A program made the position numbers and the translations under genes. From contig JABFSR010000247.1 in the NCBI GenBank assembly GCA_013140495.1, positions 1 to 36,139 of the forward strand: 36,139 bases of DNA. The letters run 5' to 3'. Within the stretch, counting starts at the first letter, position 1. Each line of letters begins with the position of its first letter. Source of the stretch: Verrucomicrobiota bacterium. Its GTDB lineage: Bacteria > Verrucomicrobiota > Verrucomicrobiia > Limisphaerales > JADLHS01. The notes under the pieces are model-generated. The model made no database searches. It saw nothing but the letters and a program-made list of their open reading frames with translations, and was not told the origin of the DNA. Positions 17,627 through 25,624 of the stretch are shown piece after piece.

Positions 17627-20600
17627 ATGAAGCTGCTGAAGCACCTCATACTTGCATTCTCGATCCTCGCTCCCGCAGCCTGGGCGCAGACGATTCCCAA
17701 CCCCAGCTTCGAGGCCGACCACTATTTCAGTGGTGTTGGCTATGCCAGTCAGAACGGTGGTGTCATCACCGGTTGGACGATTTCTGACGCGGCACGCATC
17801 GGACTTAACCTCGGCGGCACGAACACTCCCGGGTTGTTTGCTAACAATGGCGCGATTCCGAATGGGACGAATGTCGCTTTCATCCAGTGCAGCGGCGCCA
17901 ACAACACCAACACGCTTTCCACCACGATAACCGGTCTCACTCCTGGCATTCAGTACCTGATCAACTTCCGGGCCAACAGCCGTTCAGGCGGAACTCCCAA
18001 TGCGGCGATTTCGCTGAATGGCGGCGGGCTTATGCCTTTCACCTGCGCGCCAGCGGTTGGGGGCGCAAACCCTTACTACGTGAACAGCGCTGCGTTCATC
18101 GCCACGAGCAACACCGCTTCGCTCCGCGTGCTCAATGGAATTACCAATGGCGACGCCACCGTGCTGCTGGACAATTTTAGCATCTCAACGCTGGGACCGT
18201 TGGTCGTCACCAATGCGGGGGACTCCGGGCCCGGCACGCTGCGGACCGTGCTCGCCAGCGCGCCCAGCGGCGCGGTCATCACCTTCGCCCCCGCATTGTC
18301 AGGCCAAACCATCCTGCTCTCGAGCGGAGAGATCGTCTTGGACAAGTGGGTGACGATTGACGCGTCGGCTCTTGCGAGTGGAATCAAAATCAATGGCACC
18401 GGTGCATCGCGCATTTTCAGTGTGAACGCCGGGCTGGGCGCGGTGATGAATGCACTGACGCTCACCAACGGGAATGCCGCAAATCTTGGAGGTGCAGTTT
18501 ATTGCGCTGGCAATGTAGTGCTGAGTCAATGCTCGTTGACCGGCAATTGCGCGACGAACTCTACGGGTTGGGGCGGCGCACTCTATGTAGAAGCCAATGG
18601 CGCCGCCATGTTGAACGGATGCACGCTCAGTGGAAACCGGGCAAAAAATGGGGGTGCCATTCTTAGTTATATCGGAAGTTCGCTGACGCTGAATCAATGC
18701 ACCGTGGCCGGAAACACCGCCGCCCTTGATAGCGCTATTAACTGTTCGACCGCCCAGACGTTGACCATCAATCAGAGCACCATCTGCAGCAACGCATCAA
18801 CCGCTGGCGGTGCAACCATCTCGGCTGCCGGCACGCGGAGCATGACCAACTCCATACTCTTTGGGCTTAACAACGACCCGGACCTTGAGGTGGCGGTGAT
18901 CGAGGGATTTCAAATGGTCAGTCATAACCTTGTCGGGGTAAATCCTATGCTGTCGCCACTTGGCAATTACGGCGGTCGCACGCAGACGATGCCGCCTTTG
19001 CCGGGTTCTCCGGCAAACAACGACGGCGATGACTCCATCACCAACAGTTTCGCCACCGACCAACGCGGGTTGCCGCGCGCCATTGGCTTTCACGTGGACA
19101 TCGGCTCGGTCGAAGCCACCAATGCGCCGTTTGTTCCCACTATCCTCACTCTCCCAGCTTCCGTCCTGACCTTTACCAGCGCCGTACTAAACGCTTCAGT
19201 CTCCATCGGCGGAACGAACACCACTTGTTATTTTCAATATGGACTGACGACGAGTTATGGGAATGTCAGCGACAGCATCACGATCAACTACAGCGGCTTG
19301 GTGGGTATTACCGTCACCAACGTGTCGCTTACAAATCTCTACCATTTTCGAGCCGTGGCATTCACTTCGGCCGGGACCAATTTTGGCGGTGACATTATGG
19401 TTGGGGGATTGGAGATGCGAACCTGGATTCCGCTTGCCAATGCGCCACCGGATACGGTCGGTCACCTGCACCTGCTCTCGGATGGCACGGTGCTCGCGAT
19501 GCACGATACCACTTGGTATCGCCTCACGCCGGATTCAACTGGCAGTTACGTGAATGGCACCTGGTCCAGCACGGCACCGATGGCCGACACCCGATTCTTT
19601 TATGCGTCTCAACTATTGCAAGATGGTCGGTTGCTGGTGGCGGGCGGTGAATATGGAACCGGCGGCAACAAATCAGAAATCTTCGACCCCGTGTTAAACA
19701 CCTGGACCCAGATTTCAGTCCCGACGAACTTGTCCGTCAATATCTCCGACGCCACTTCCATGATGCTTCCCGATGGCAGCGTCATGGTGGCTCCGGTCAG
19801 TCCGGCTACGAACAATCTCACGATAATCTACAACCCGGCTGACAATACGTGGACCAACGGCCCTCCGACTTTGGGCGGTCAAAATGAGGTTTCGTGGGTG
19901 AAGTTGCCCGACGACAGCATCCTGACCGTGGACATTCTTTCGACAAATGCGGAACGATACATCCCGGGCTTGAACAAATGGATCAGCGATGCGGGTGTGC
20001 CGGTTCCATTGTATTCCCGTTACGGCGCGGAAACCGGTCCGGCCATGCTGCTGCCAAATGGAAAAGTTATTTTCTTCGGGGACCACGGACCGAATGCCCT
20101 CTATACGCCCTCGGGCAACACCAATTTTGGCACCTGGCAGGCCGCTCCGTCTTTCCCAAATGGCCAGGGCATGCCCGACGCGCCCTGTGCCATGCTGGTG
20201 GATGGCAAGGTAGTGTGCGCGACGGCACCCTCGCCCACTCCCGATGAAGTATTCAACGAGCCAGTCAGTTTCTTTGAATACGATTATCTAAGCAACAAAC
20301 TGACCCAAATCAGTGCGCCGGGGGGCGGAACAGTTTATCCCGGTCCTGCCTACCCCAATCGGATGCTAAACCTGCCCGACGGGACGGCGCTGTACAATCC
20401 CAACGATTCCCCCCCGCATCTCTATGTTTATCGGCCCCAGGGTCTGGCGTTGACCAACGCCCAGCCCGTGGTTCGGAGTATCTCGGCGAATGCCGATGGC
20501 AGTCTGCATTTCAGCGGGACGACATTCAACGGCATTTCAGCCGGCGCAGCCTACGGCGACGATGAACAGGAGGACAGCAATTACCCACTTGTTCGATTCA

Positions 20601-23272
20601 CTGACGGCAACGGGATTGTTCGTTACGGACGCACTTACAACTGGAGCAGCACCGGCGTGTGGACCGGTACCAATGTGGTGACGACTGAATGTGCGATTCC
20701 CGACGGCGCTTCGTTGCAGGACAAAGTTGAAGTGGTCGCCAACGGCATTGCTTCGCCACAGCTTTCGTATCCGATCGCGCTCGACACCACGGGACTCACC
20801 TGGAGTTCCAGCGGCAATATTAACTGGGGCATCCAGACGAGCGTCACGCACGACGGCGCGGATGCCGCCCGCAGCGGCGCCATCGCCGATTCCCAATCCA
20901 GCTCGCTGGCCACCACGGTTTCCGGGCCGGGTGCGTTGATGTTCTGGTGGAAAGTTTCTTCGGAAACCAATTTCGATTCCCTGCGCTTCTACCTGGATGC
21001 CGTCGAGCAACCAGCGGCGCCCAGGATTTCAGGCGAAGTAAACTGGCAGCAAAGAGTCGTGACGGTTCCTGCCGGCTCGCACAGTCTGACGTGGACTTAC
21101 GCCAAGGACGGTTCGCTCTTCACAGGATCGGACGCGGGCTGGCTGGATCAGGTCGCGTTTATTCCCACAACGATCAGCACCACCAACGACAGCGGGCCGG
21201 GATCATTGCGCGACATCGTGGCTGCGCTGCCGACTGGTTACGCCGTTACTTTTGATCCGAGCCTTTCGGGCCGGAGGATTGTATTGACCAGCGGCCAGAT
21301 CACGTTGAGCAACAATCTCAGCATGGACGCTTCCGCTCTCGCTGGCGGCCTGACAATTTCCGGCAACAATGCCAGCCGCGTATTCCTGATCAATCCGGGC
21401 GTGACCAGCGTTCTCAGCGGACTGACGATCACCGGCGGTAATGCGGTGGGCCCGGCTCCCTTCGCCAACTATGGCGGCGCGATTTTCAATCAGGGAAATC
21501 TCACCCTCAGCAATTGCTACGTCGTCGCGAACAGCGGTTTCGCAGGCGGTGGCATTTTCAACAGTGGCGGCAACCGGCTTACGCTCCATGCCAGCACGTT
21601 CGCAACCAACTCGGCGTCTTACGGCGGCGCGATCCAGAATGAAGGCGTTCTGCTGGCTGACAACACAACCTTCAACGCCAACTCGGCCTCGCAGCAAGGC
21701 GGCGCCATTTCCGCTCCGTTCAGTTCGCCAGTAGGCCTCTTGCAATGCACCGTGTCCGGCAACAACGGTGGCGACGGCGGCGGTATTCTCGGCGCTGCCA
21801 TCGCAATCACCAACTCCATCGTCGCGGGGAACACAGCGACCATCAATTCCAACCTGAGCGGCTCATTCATCACTGGCGGCAACAATCTCACCAACAGCAG
21901 TCCGCTCCTCGCCGCGCTGGCCAATTACGGCGGCCCGACACCCACGCTGCGGCCGCTCATCGGCTCGCCAGCCATTGACGCGGGGAATGACGCTTCTGCT
22001 TCCGGACTGAGTTTCGATCAACGCGGCCGTTCGCGGACATCGGGCATCCATGTGGATCTCGGCGCGGTGGAAGTCACCACCAACTCCATCGTCACAACGA
22101 TTGCCGATTCCGGTGCTGGTTCGCTACGCACGGTCGTTGCCAACATCGAACCCGGATTCACCATCACGTTTGCCAACTCTCTCGCCGGTCAAACCATTCT
22201 GCTGACGACCGGTCAGATTGTTTTGGACAAGAACTCCACGATTGACGGTTCTGGCAGCAGTATTCAAATCAGCGGCAATAATCTTTCACGCATTTTCTTT
22301 GTGAACAGCGGTATCAATGCGACGCTCAACGGGCTCTCCTTGATCAACGGCCTTGCCAGCCAAGGTGGTGCTATTCAAAACCTTGGCAGCCTGACCCTCA
22401 ACCAGTGCGCGCTCGCGGGCAACCAGGACAATTGCGCCTGCGGAATCAACGGTGGTGCGATTCTCAACCGCGGCAGTCTGGTCGCGAACAACAGCACATT
22501 CAGCGGTAACACCGCCAGATTTGGTGGGGCCATCTTCAACGACCAGTCCAGCACGCTGACAGTCAATCAGAGCACGTTCAGCGGAAACGTCGGCACCAAT
22601 GGCGGCGGCGCGATCTATAATTTCAACGGCACGATGACCGTGAAACAAAGCACAGTGGTGGGTAATCAGTCGCCGGGCGGCGGTGCGCAAGGCGGCGGCA
22701 TCAACAACACCAGCGGCGGGTTTTTCCTGACCAACTCCATCGTCTGCGCGAACACGGCATCGAGCAGCCCGAACATTGCTGGCGTCGTCACGCCGTTCAC
22801 CAGTCCAAACAATCTCGTGGACACCAACCCGCTGTTGGCTGCCCTCGGGAACAACGGCGGCCCGACGCTGACCATGCCGCCGCTTGCTGGTTCGCCCGCT
22901 TTGGATGCAGGCAACGACGCAGTGGCCGGGAGCTTCCCCACGGATCAGCGCGGCGTTGGATTCCCGCGCGTATCCGGCGCGCACGTGGACATCGGCGCGG
23001 TGGAATTCCAGGTCCCGATCATCATCGCCACGAATCCGCCCGTGCTGACCGGCCTGACGAAACTCGGCGACGGCACGTTCCGATTCAGCTTCACAAATCT
23101 GACGGGTGCGAGTTTCACCGTCTTCGCCAGCACGAACGTGGCGCTGCCGTTCAACGCCTGGTCCAACCTCGGCCCCGCCGTGGAGACGCCAGCCAGTTCC
23201 GGCCAGTTCCAATTCACCGACCCGCAGGCCACCAACAACCCGCAGCGCTTCTATCGCGTAAAGTCGCCGTGA
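17627..23272 (+). CDS. Giant exported multidomain beta-helix/kelch protein 2
   Basis: 1881 residues. Signal peptide MKLLKHLILAFSILAPAAWA-Q. Domains by eye: DUF642/jelly-roll-like carbohydrate-binding domain (22-188; NPSFEADHYFSGVGY); beta-helix 1 with choice-of-anchor Q end (190-500); fibronectin-like (504-594); kelch/galactose-oxidase-like propeller (598-940; LLQDGRLLVAGGEYGTGGNK) with its Ig-like cap (941-1048); MAM-like domain (1051-1181; LMFWWKVSSETNFDSLRFYL); beta-helix 2 (1182-1483); beta-helix 3 (1486-1795); C-terminal module ending QRFYRVKSP. Each helix starts with a version of GxGSLRxxV and ends in (G/A)NYGGPT or GNNGGPT and DQRG...D(I/L)GAVE. It is likely a secreted adhesin or glycan-binding protein; enzymatic oxidase activity is not established. 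Confidence 0.88.
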   Translation: MKLLKHLILAFSILAPAAWAQTIPNPSFEADHYFSGVGYASQNGGVITGWTISDAARIGLNLGGTNTPGLFANNGAIPNGTNVAFIQCSGANNTNTLSTTITGLTPGIQYLINFRANSRSGGTPNAAISLNGGGLMPFTCAPAVGGANPYYVNSAAFIATSNTASLRVLNGITNGDATVLLDNFSISTLGPLVVTNAGDSGPGTLRTVLASAPSGAVITFAPALSGQTILLSSGEIVLDKWVTIDASALASGIKINGTGASRIFSVNAGLGAVMNALTLTNGNAANLGGAVYCAGNVVLSQCSLTGNCATNSTGWGGALYVEANGAAMLNGCTLSGNRAKNGGAILSYIGSSLTLNQCTVAGNTAALDSAINCSTAQTLTINQSTICSNASTAGGATISAAGTRSMTNSILFGLNNDPDLEVAVIEGFQMVSHNLVGVNPMLSPLGNYGGRTQTMPPLPGSPANNDGDDSITNSFATDQRGLPRAIGFHVDIGSVEATNAPFVPTILTLPASVLTFTSAVLNASVSIGGTNTTCYFQYGLTTSYGNVSDSITINYSGLVGITVTNVSLTNLYHFRAVAFTSAGTNFGGDIMVGGLEMRTWIPLANAPPDTVGHLHLLSDGTVLAMHDTTWYRLTPDSTGSYVNGTWSSTAPMADTRFFYASQLLQDGRLLVAGGEYGTGGNKSEIFDPVLNTWTQISVPTNLSVNISDATSMMLPDGSVMVAPVSPATNNLTIIYNPADNTWTNGPPTLGGQNEVSWVKLPDDSILTVDILSTNAERYIPGLNKWISDAGVPVPLYSRYGAETGPAMLLPNGKVIFFGDHGPNALYTPSGNTNFGTWQAAPSFPNGQGMPDAPCAMLVDGKVVCATAPSPTPDEVFNEPVSFFEYDYLSNKLTQISAPGGGTVYPGPAYPNRMLNLPDGTALYNPNDSPPHLYVYRPQGLALTNAQPVVRSISANADGSLHFSGTTFNGISAGAAYGDDEQEDSNYPLVRFTDGNGIVRYGRTYNWSSTGVWTGTNVVTTECAIPDGASLQDKVEVVANGIASPQLSYPIALDTTGLTWSSSGNINWGIQTSVTHDGADAARSGAIADSQSSSLATTVSGPGALMFWWKVSSETNFDSLRFYLDAVEQPAAPRISGEVNWQQRVVTVPAGSHSLTWTYAKDGSLFTGSDAGWLDQVAFIPTTISTTNDSGPGSLRDIVAALPTGYAVTFDPSLSGRRIVLTSGQITLSNNLSMDASALAGGLTISGNNASRVFLINPGVTSVLSGLTITGGNAVGPAPFANYGGAIFNQGNLTLSNCYVVANSGFAGGGIFNSGGNRLTLHASTFATNSASYGGAIQNEGVLLADNTTFNANSASQQGGAISAPFSSPVGLLQCTVSGNNGGDGGGILGAAIAITNSIVAGNTATINSNLSGSFITGGNNLTNSSPLLAALANYGGPTPTLRPLIGSPAIDAGNDASASGLSFDQRGRSRTSGIHVDLGAVEVTTNSIVTTIADSGAGSLRTVVANIEPGFTITFANSLAGQTILLTTGQIVLDKNSTIDGSGSSIQISGNNLSRIFFVNSGINATLNGLSLINGLASQGGAIQNLGSLTLNQCALAGNQDNCACGINGGAILNRGSLVANNSTFSGNTARFGGAIFNDQSSTLTVNQSTFSGNVGTNGGGAIYNFNGTMTVKQSTVVGNQSPGGGAQGGGINNTSGGFFLTNSIVCANTASSSPNIAGVVTPFTSPNNLVDTNPLLAALGNNGGPTLTMPPLAGSPALDAGNDAVAGSFPTDQRGVGFPRVSGAHVDIGAVEFQVPIIIATNPPVLTGLTKLGDGTFRFSFTNLTGASFTVFASTNVALPFNAWSNLGPAVETPASSGQFQFTDPQATNNPQRFYRVKSP

Positions 23273-23428
23273 CGAGGCGGGTTGTGGCAAGACGGCACCG
23301 AATCCGGCGCTTGCCAGGCATTACTCGCCAGGGCGATTCCGATTTCAAGCGGCTCGCCCTCCGGCTCGCCTATGCCTGATCACCTCGAGGTCGTCAATGT
23401 ATCGCCCACGCTGAAACTCCGCACCGGT
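23273..23428. other. Convergent gap after giant gene
   Basis: 156 bases between two convergent gene ends. A GGCTCGCCCTCCGGCTCGCC direct repeat lies at about 23350-23369. No good terminator hairpin with a T-run is seen. Confidence 0.4.
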
Positions 23429-24064
23429 TTACAAAACAACTTTTCGCTGACGCAACTTGGACACGCCAAGAATCCCGAGGCCACCCGCCAGCAGAACCAG
23501 CGAGCTGGGTTCTGGAACCACGCCGTCACTGACAAAGGTGTACATCGTTCCAGATGGATTGCCATCCCACCCGGGAAAAGCCCCGTTCACCTGCCAATTT
23601 GCGATCCCATTGGGTCCAGCTTCCGAATAAGGATTCCCGAATAATCCAACTTCTTCAGCGCTGGTGATTTGAAAGGCAGTATTCGGCAGCACCAACACAT
23701 CGGCTGGTGCATCCGGCGGGTCGCCGGGGGACGCATCCGAGTAGAAAAACAAAAGGGTCTTCCCGGTGCCGGGGTCTCGCATGAAACGCAGCAGGTCGGA
23801 CGGTTGTGTAGCACCGGGCTCGAACACCAGGAAATCGGCAACGGGCGACACCGGGTAAGTCCAGGCGAATGGGAACGTGTAGGCGAAGCCGGGAATGTTC
23901 CCGTTGAATGGATCGGGTTGGAATCCAGCGGGGACGGCAGTACCGTTGTGGAATCCGTTGCCGAATTCATCCACGATGATCGTGCTGATCTGCCCGAGGG
24001 TTGTTGTCGTAGCGATCGCTGAGACGATGCCGAATGCCGACACGAGTTTGGCAAGTTGCTTCAT
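23429..24064 (-). CDS. PEP-CTERM surface protein 1
   Basis: 211 residues from ATG 24064, which has a fair ribosome site (AAAGGA, 7-8 bases upstream). Signal peptide MKQLAKLVSAFGIVSAIATT, ending LG-Q. The C-terminus is a complete PEP-CTERM sorting signal: VPEPSSLVLLAGGLGILGVS, then a basic tail KLRQRKVVL. The body (DEFGNGFHNGTAVPAGF, then VADFLVFEPGA) has no known catalytic motif. PEP-CTERM proteins are processed by an exosortase and exported to the surface or matrix; no exosortase is encoded in this window. Confidence 0.9.
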   Translation of the reverse strand: MKQLAKLVSAFGIVSAIATTTTLGQISTIIVDEFGNGFHNGTAVPAGFQPDPFNGNIPGFAYTFPFAWTYPVSPVADFLVFEPGATQPSDLLRFMRDPGTGKTLLFFYSDASPGDPPDAPADVLVLPNTAFQITSAEEVGLFGNPYSEAGPNGIANWQVNGAFPGWDGNPSGTMYTFVSDGVVPEPSSLVLLAGGLGILGVSKLRQRKVVL

Positions 24065-24344
24065 AGGTTTGTCCTTTGTTGTTTTGTTGTCTGATAACGG
24101 CAGCCCCAAGGCATCCATCCATGGGATCTGAAATGGCAGCGCGTCATGAGTTGGGTTCAACCGTGATTTAGCCCACCATCAAACTGCCAAAGCAAGAAGG
24201 AACTGTTCACATTCGCGAACCTCGCTCGCCTGCCCCCCCATGACATGACACATGAACTGCATGACAAAGTGTGGTGTGCGAATCCGAAGGAACCCGGCCT
24301 GCCCGTCAAAGTCGGCAAGAATTCGTCGTTACGCTGGTTTTGAA

Positions 24345-24671
24345 TTATTTACTTTTTTTGAACCAAAACTTTACCCACTTTCGTTTTTCCCGGGCGCTCT
24401 TGAATTCCGGGTAGCGCTCCTGCCACACCCGCGCCACAGGCGATGTTTCCCCGGGAGATGGCGGTCCATAAACCCGCCGCAACGCCGCTTCGATTTCCAC
24501 GGCTCTCCTTTCTTCTGCAAGAGTCTCCAGAAAATACCGGCCCGACTCCGGACCAAAGAGATGTGGATCTTCGCGGGCGGCCCGCTTCCGGAACCGAATA
24601 TAACGGCCAAGGATCTGGCAGACTTCAACGAGTTCATTGCGTGGGCGCGGACGATGAACGCCACCCAACAT
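24345..24671 (-). CDS. Hypothetical protein downstream of HTH gene
   Basis: Candidate of 108 residues from ATG 24671 (ATG 24731 would add 20 Arg/Pro-rich residues). The sequence is charged and helical: NELVEVCQILGRYIRFRKRA, then YFLETLAEERRAVEIEAALR, with a basic end WVKFWFKKSK. I recognise no family. It follows the HTH gene on the same strand with a 162-base gap and may be its partner. The opposite strand is also open here, so coding status is uncertain. Confidence 0.45.
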   Translation of the reverse strand: MLGGVHRPRPRNELVEVCQILGRYIRFRKRAAREDPHLFGPESGRYFLETLAEERRAVEIEAALRRVYGPPSPGETSPVARVWQERYPEFKSAREKRKWVKFWFKKSK

Positions 24672-24833
24672 GCGGGTCGGATGACGATCAGGCCGGCGAT
24701 TCAACCCGCGATTCAGAACGCGATCTGGCATGATTCTCGAAACAGCATTTCAGCCGACCACGGAACACACCCATCAAACGAAAGGGCGTCACGAAGATCG
24801 AACATTTTCACCTTCTCCACCAAAGCGTCCCGC

Positions 24834-25244
24834 TCAAGGGGACCAGTCCTGAACCTGTTCGTTGTATTCCTCATTGGGAATTTCCTTGATGGGCACAGTG
24901 AATTTAAGCGGGCCGGTTTCCGCCAGAATCTGGCGGCGAAGACCTGCCTCCAACGACACGAGGCGGGTTGTGGACAACTCCGTCAGATCGCGCTTCTTCA
25001 ATTCGGCTTCAACGAGCCTGAGCCGATCCGCCATGGCGCGAACGCGCAACTCGCGGGATTGGATGACCTCGTACTGGAGGGATTCGAGTTCGATGGCGTG
25101 CAGGTTTTGAATCTCGAACTGGAACTTGCGGCTCCAGTTCATGAGCGTCTGGCGCGAGACTCCCAATTCAGCCGCGATACAATCAAAGGTTTTGCCCCTT
25201 GATCGCAGACTGATGAACTGTTTTTGTGTTTCAACGTCGTGCAT
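24834..25244 (-). CDS. Helix-turn-helix protein (terminase-small-subunit/transposase-like)
   Basis: 136 residues from ATG 25244. The N-terminus (FISLRSRGKTFDCIAAELGV, then SRQTLMNWSRKF, about residues 10-41) is a resolvase/terminase-type helix-turn-helix of the IAxELGVSxxTLxNW form. The rest is a long helical stretch (IELESLQYEVIQSRELRVRA, then LRLVEAELKKRDL), suggesting a coiled-coil oligomer. Proteins of this plan recur in mobile or phage-derived contexts in Planctomycetes/Verrucomicrobiota, but no phage or transposase genes are next to it. The 3' neighbour at 24345-24671 may belong with it. Confidence 0.7.
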   Translation of the reverse strand: MHDVETQKQFISLRSRGKTFDCIAAELGVSRQTLMNWSRKFQFEIQNLHAIELESLQYEVIQSRELRVRAMADRLRLVEAELKKRDLTELSTTRLVSLEAGLRRQILAETGPLKFTVPIKEIPNEEYNEQVQDWSP

Positions 25245-25624
25245 ACGTGGCGACTGTAGCACGGGTTTTTGGAATGAATTGAGTGATGCATGAAGGCCAG
25301 ACGAGTATTCGCAAATAGTCGAGAATAGTGGGAAGTAGTGACGCAATAGCGGACACAAAAAAAACTGCAAATAAAATTTGACGGCTTACGCGGCCAGCGC
25401 ACGACCAAAGAAAGTGGAGGGTTGCACAGCCACGAAAAGGCAAAGAAGGCGCAAAAAAAAGAAGGTAGCGAAATCATTTGAACAACCATGGAAGATGCGT
25501 CAGCGCTACGGACGAGGGACCGCCCGCATCTCCGGGGCAGTGTCTGAACACGCACAAACACGGCTCGAACGAAACGTTGCGGCTTTACAATCGCCCAATT
25601 CCCCGCCATCAAAAGACGCAGCGC
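25245..25624. other. Non-coding region upstream of TMTC-like gene 1
   Basis: 380 bases between divergent genes, with A-rich tracts (25358-25378). A dispersed purine-rich repeat of the CCACGAAAAGGCAAAGAAGG type lies at about 25429-25467; a relative is at 34744-34776. The frame of the downstream gene stays open back to 25478, but that stretch lacks any membrane or domain feature, so I treat it as leader. Confidence 0.5.

Noticed and set aside
22286..23290. 334-residue minus-strand open frame under the giant protein
   Set aside because: Shadow of the beta-helix gene; Arg/Ala/Gly/Val-rich with no motif.
24252..25202. 316-residue plus-strand open frame
   Set aside because: It lies antisense to the HTH gene and its neighbour, has no domain, signal or sensible composition, and the minus strand has a recognisable HTH protein.
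25478..25624. N-terminal extension of TMTC-like gene 1 to ATG 25478
   Set aside because: The extra 49 residues are polar and unlike the family; the ATG at 25625 puts the first membrane helix at the expected distance, as in the two paralogues.
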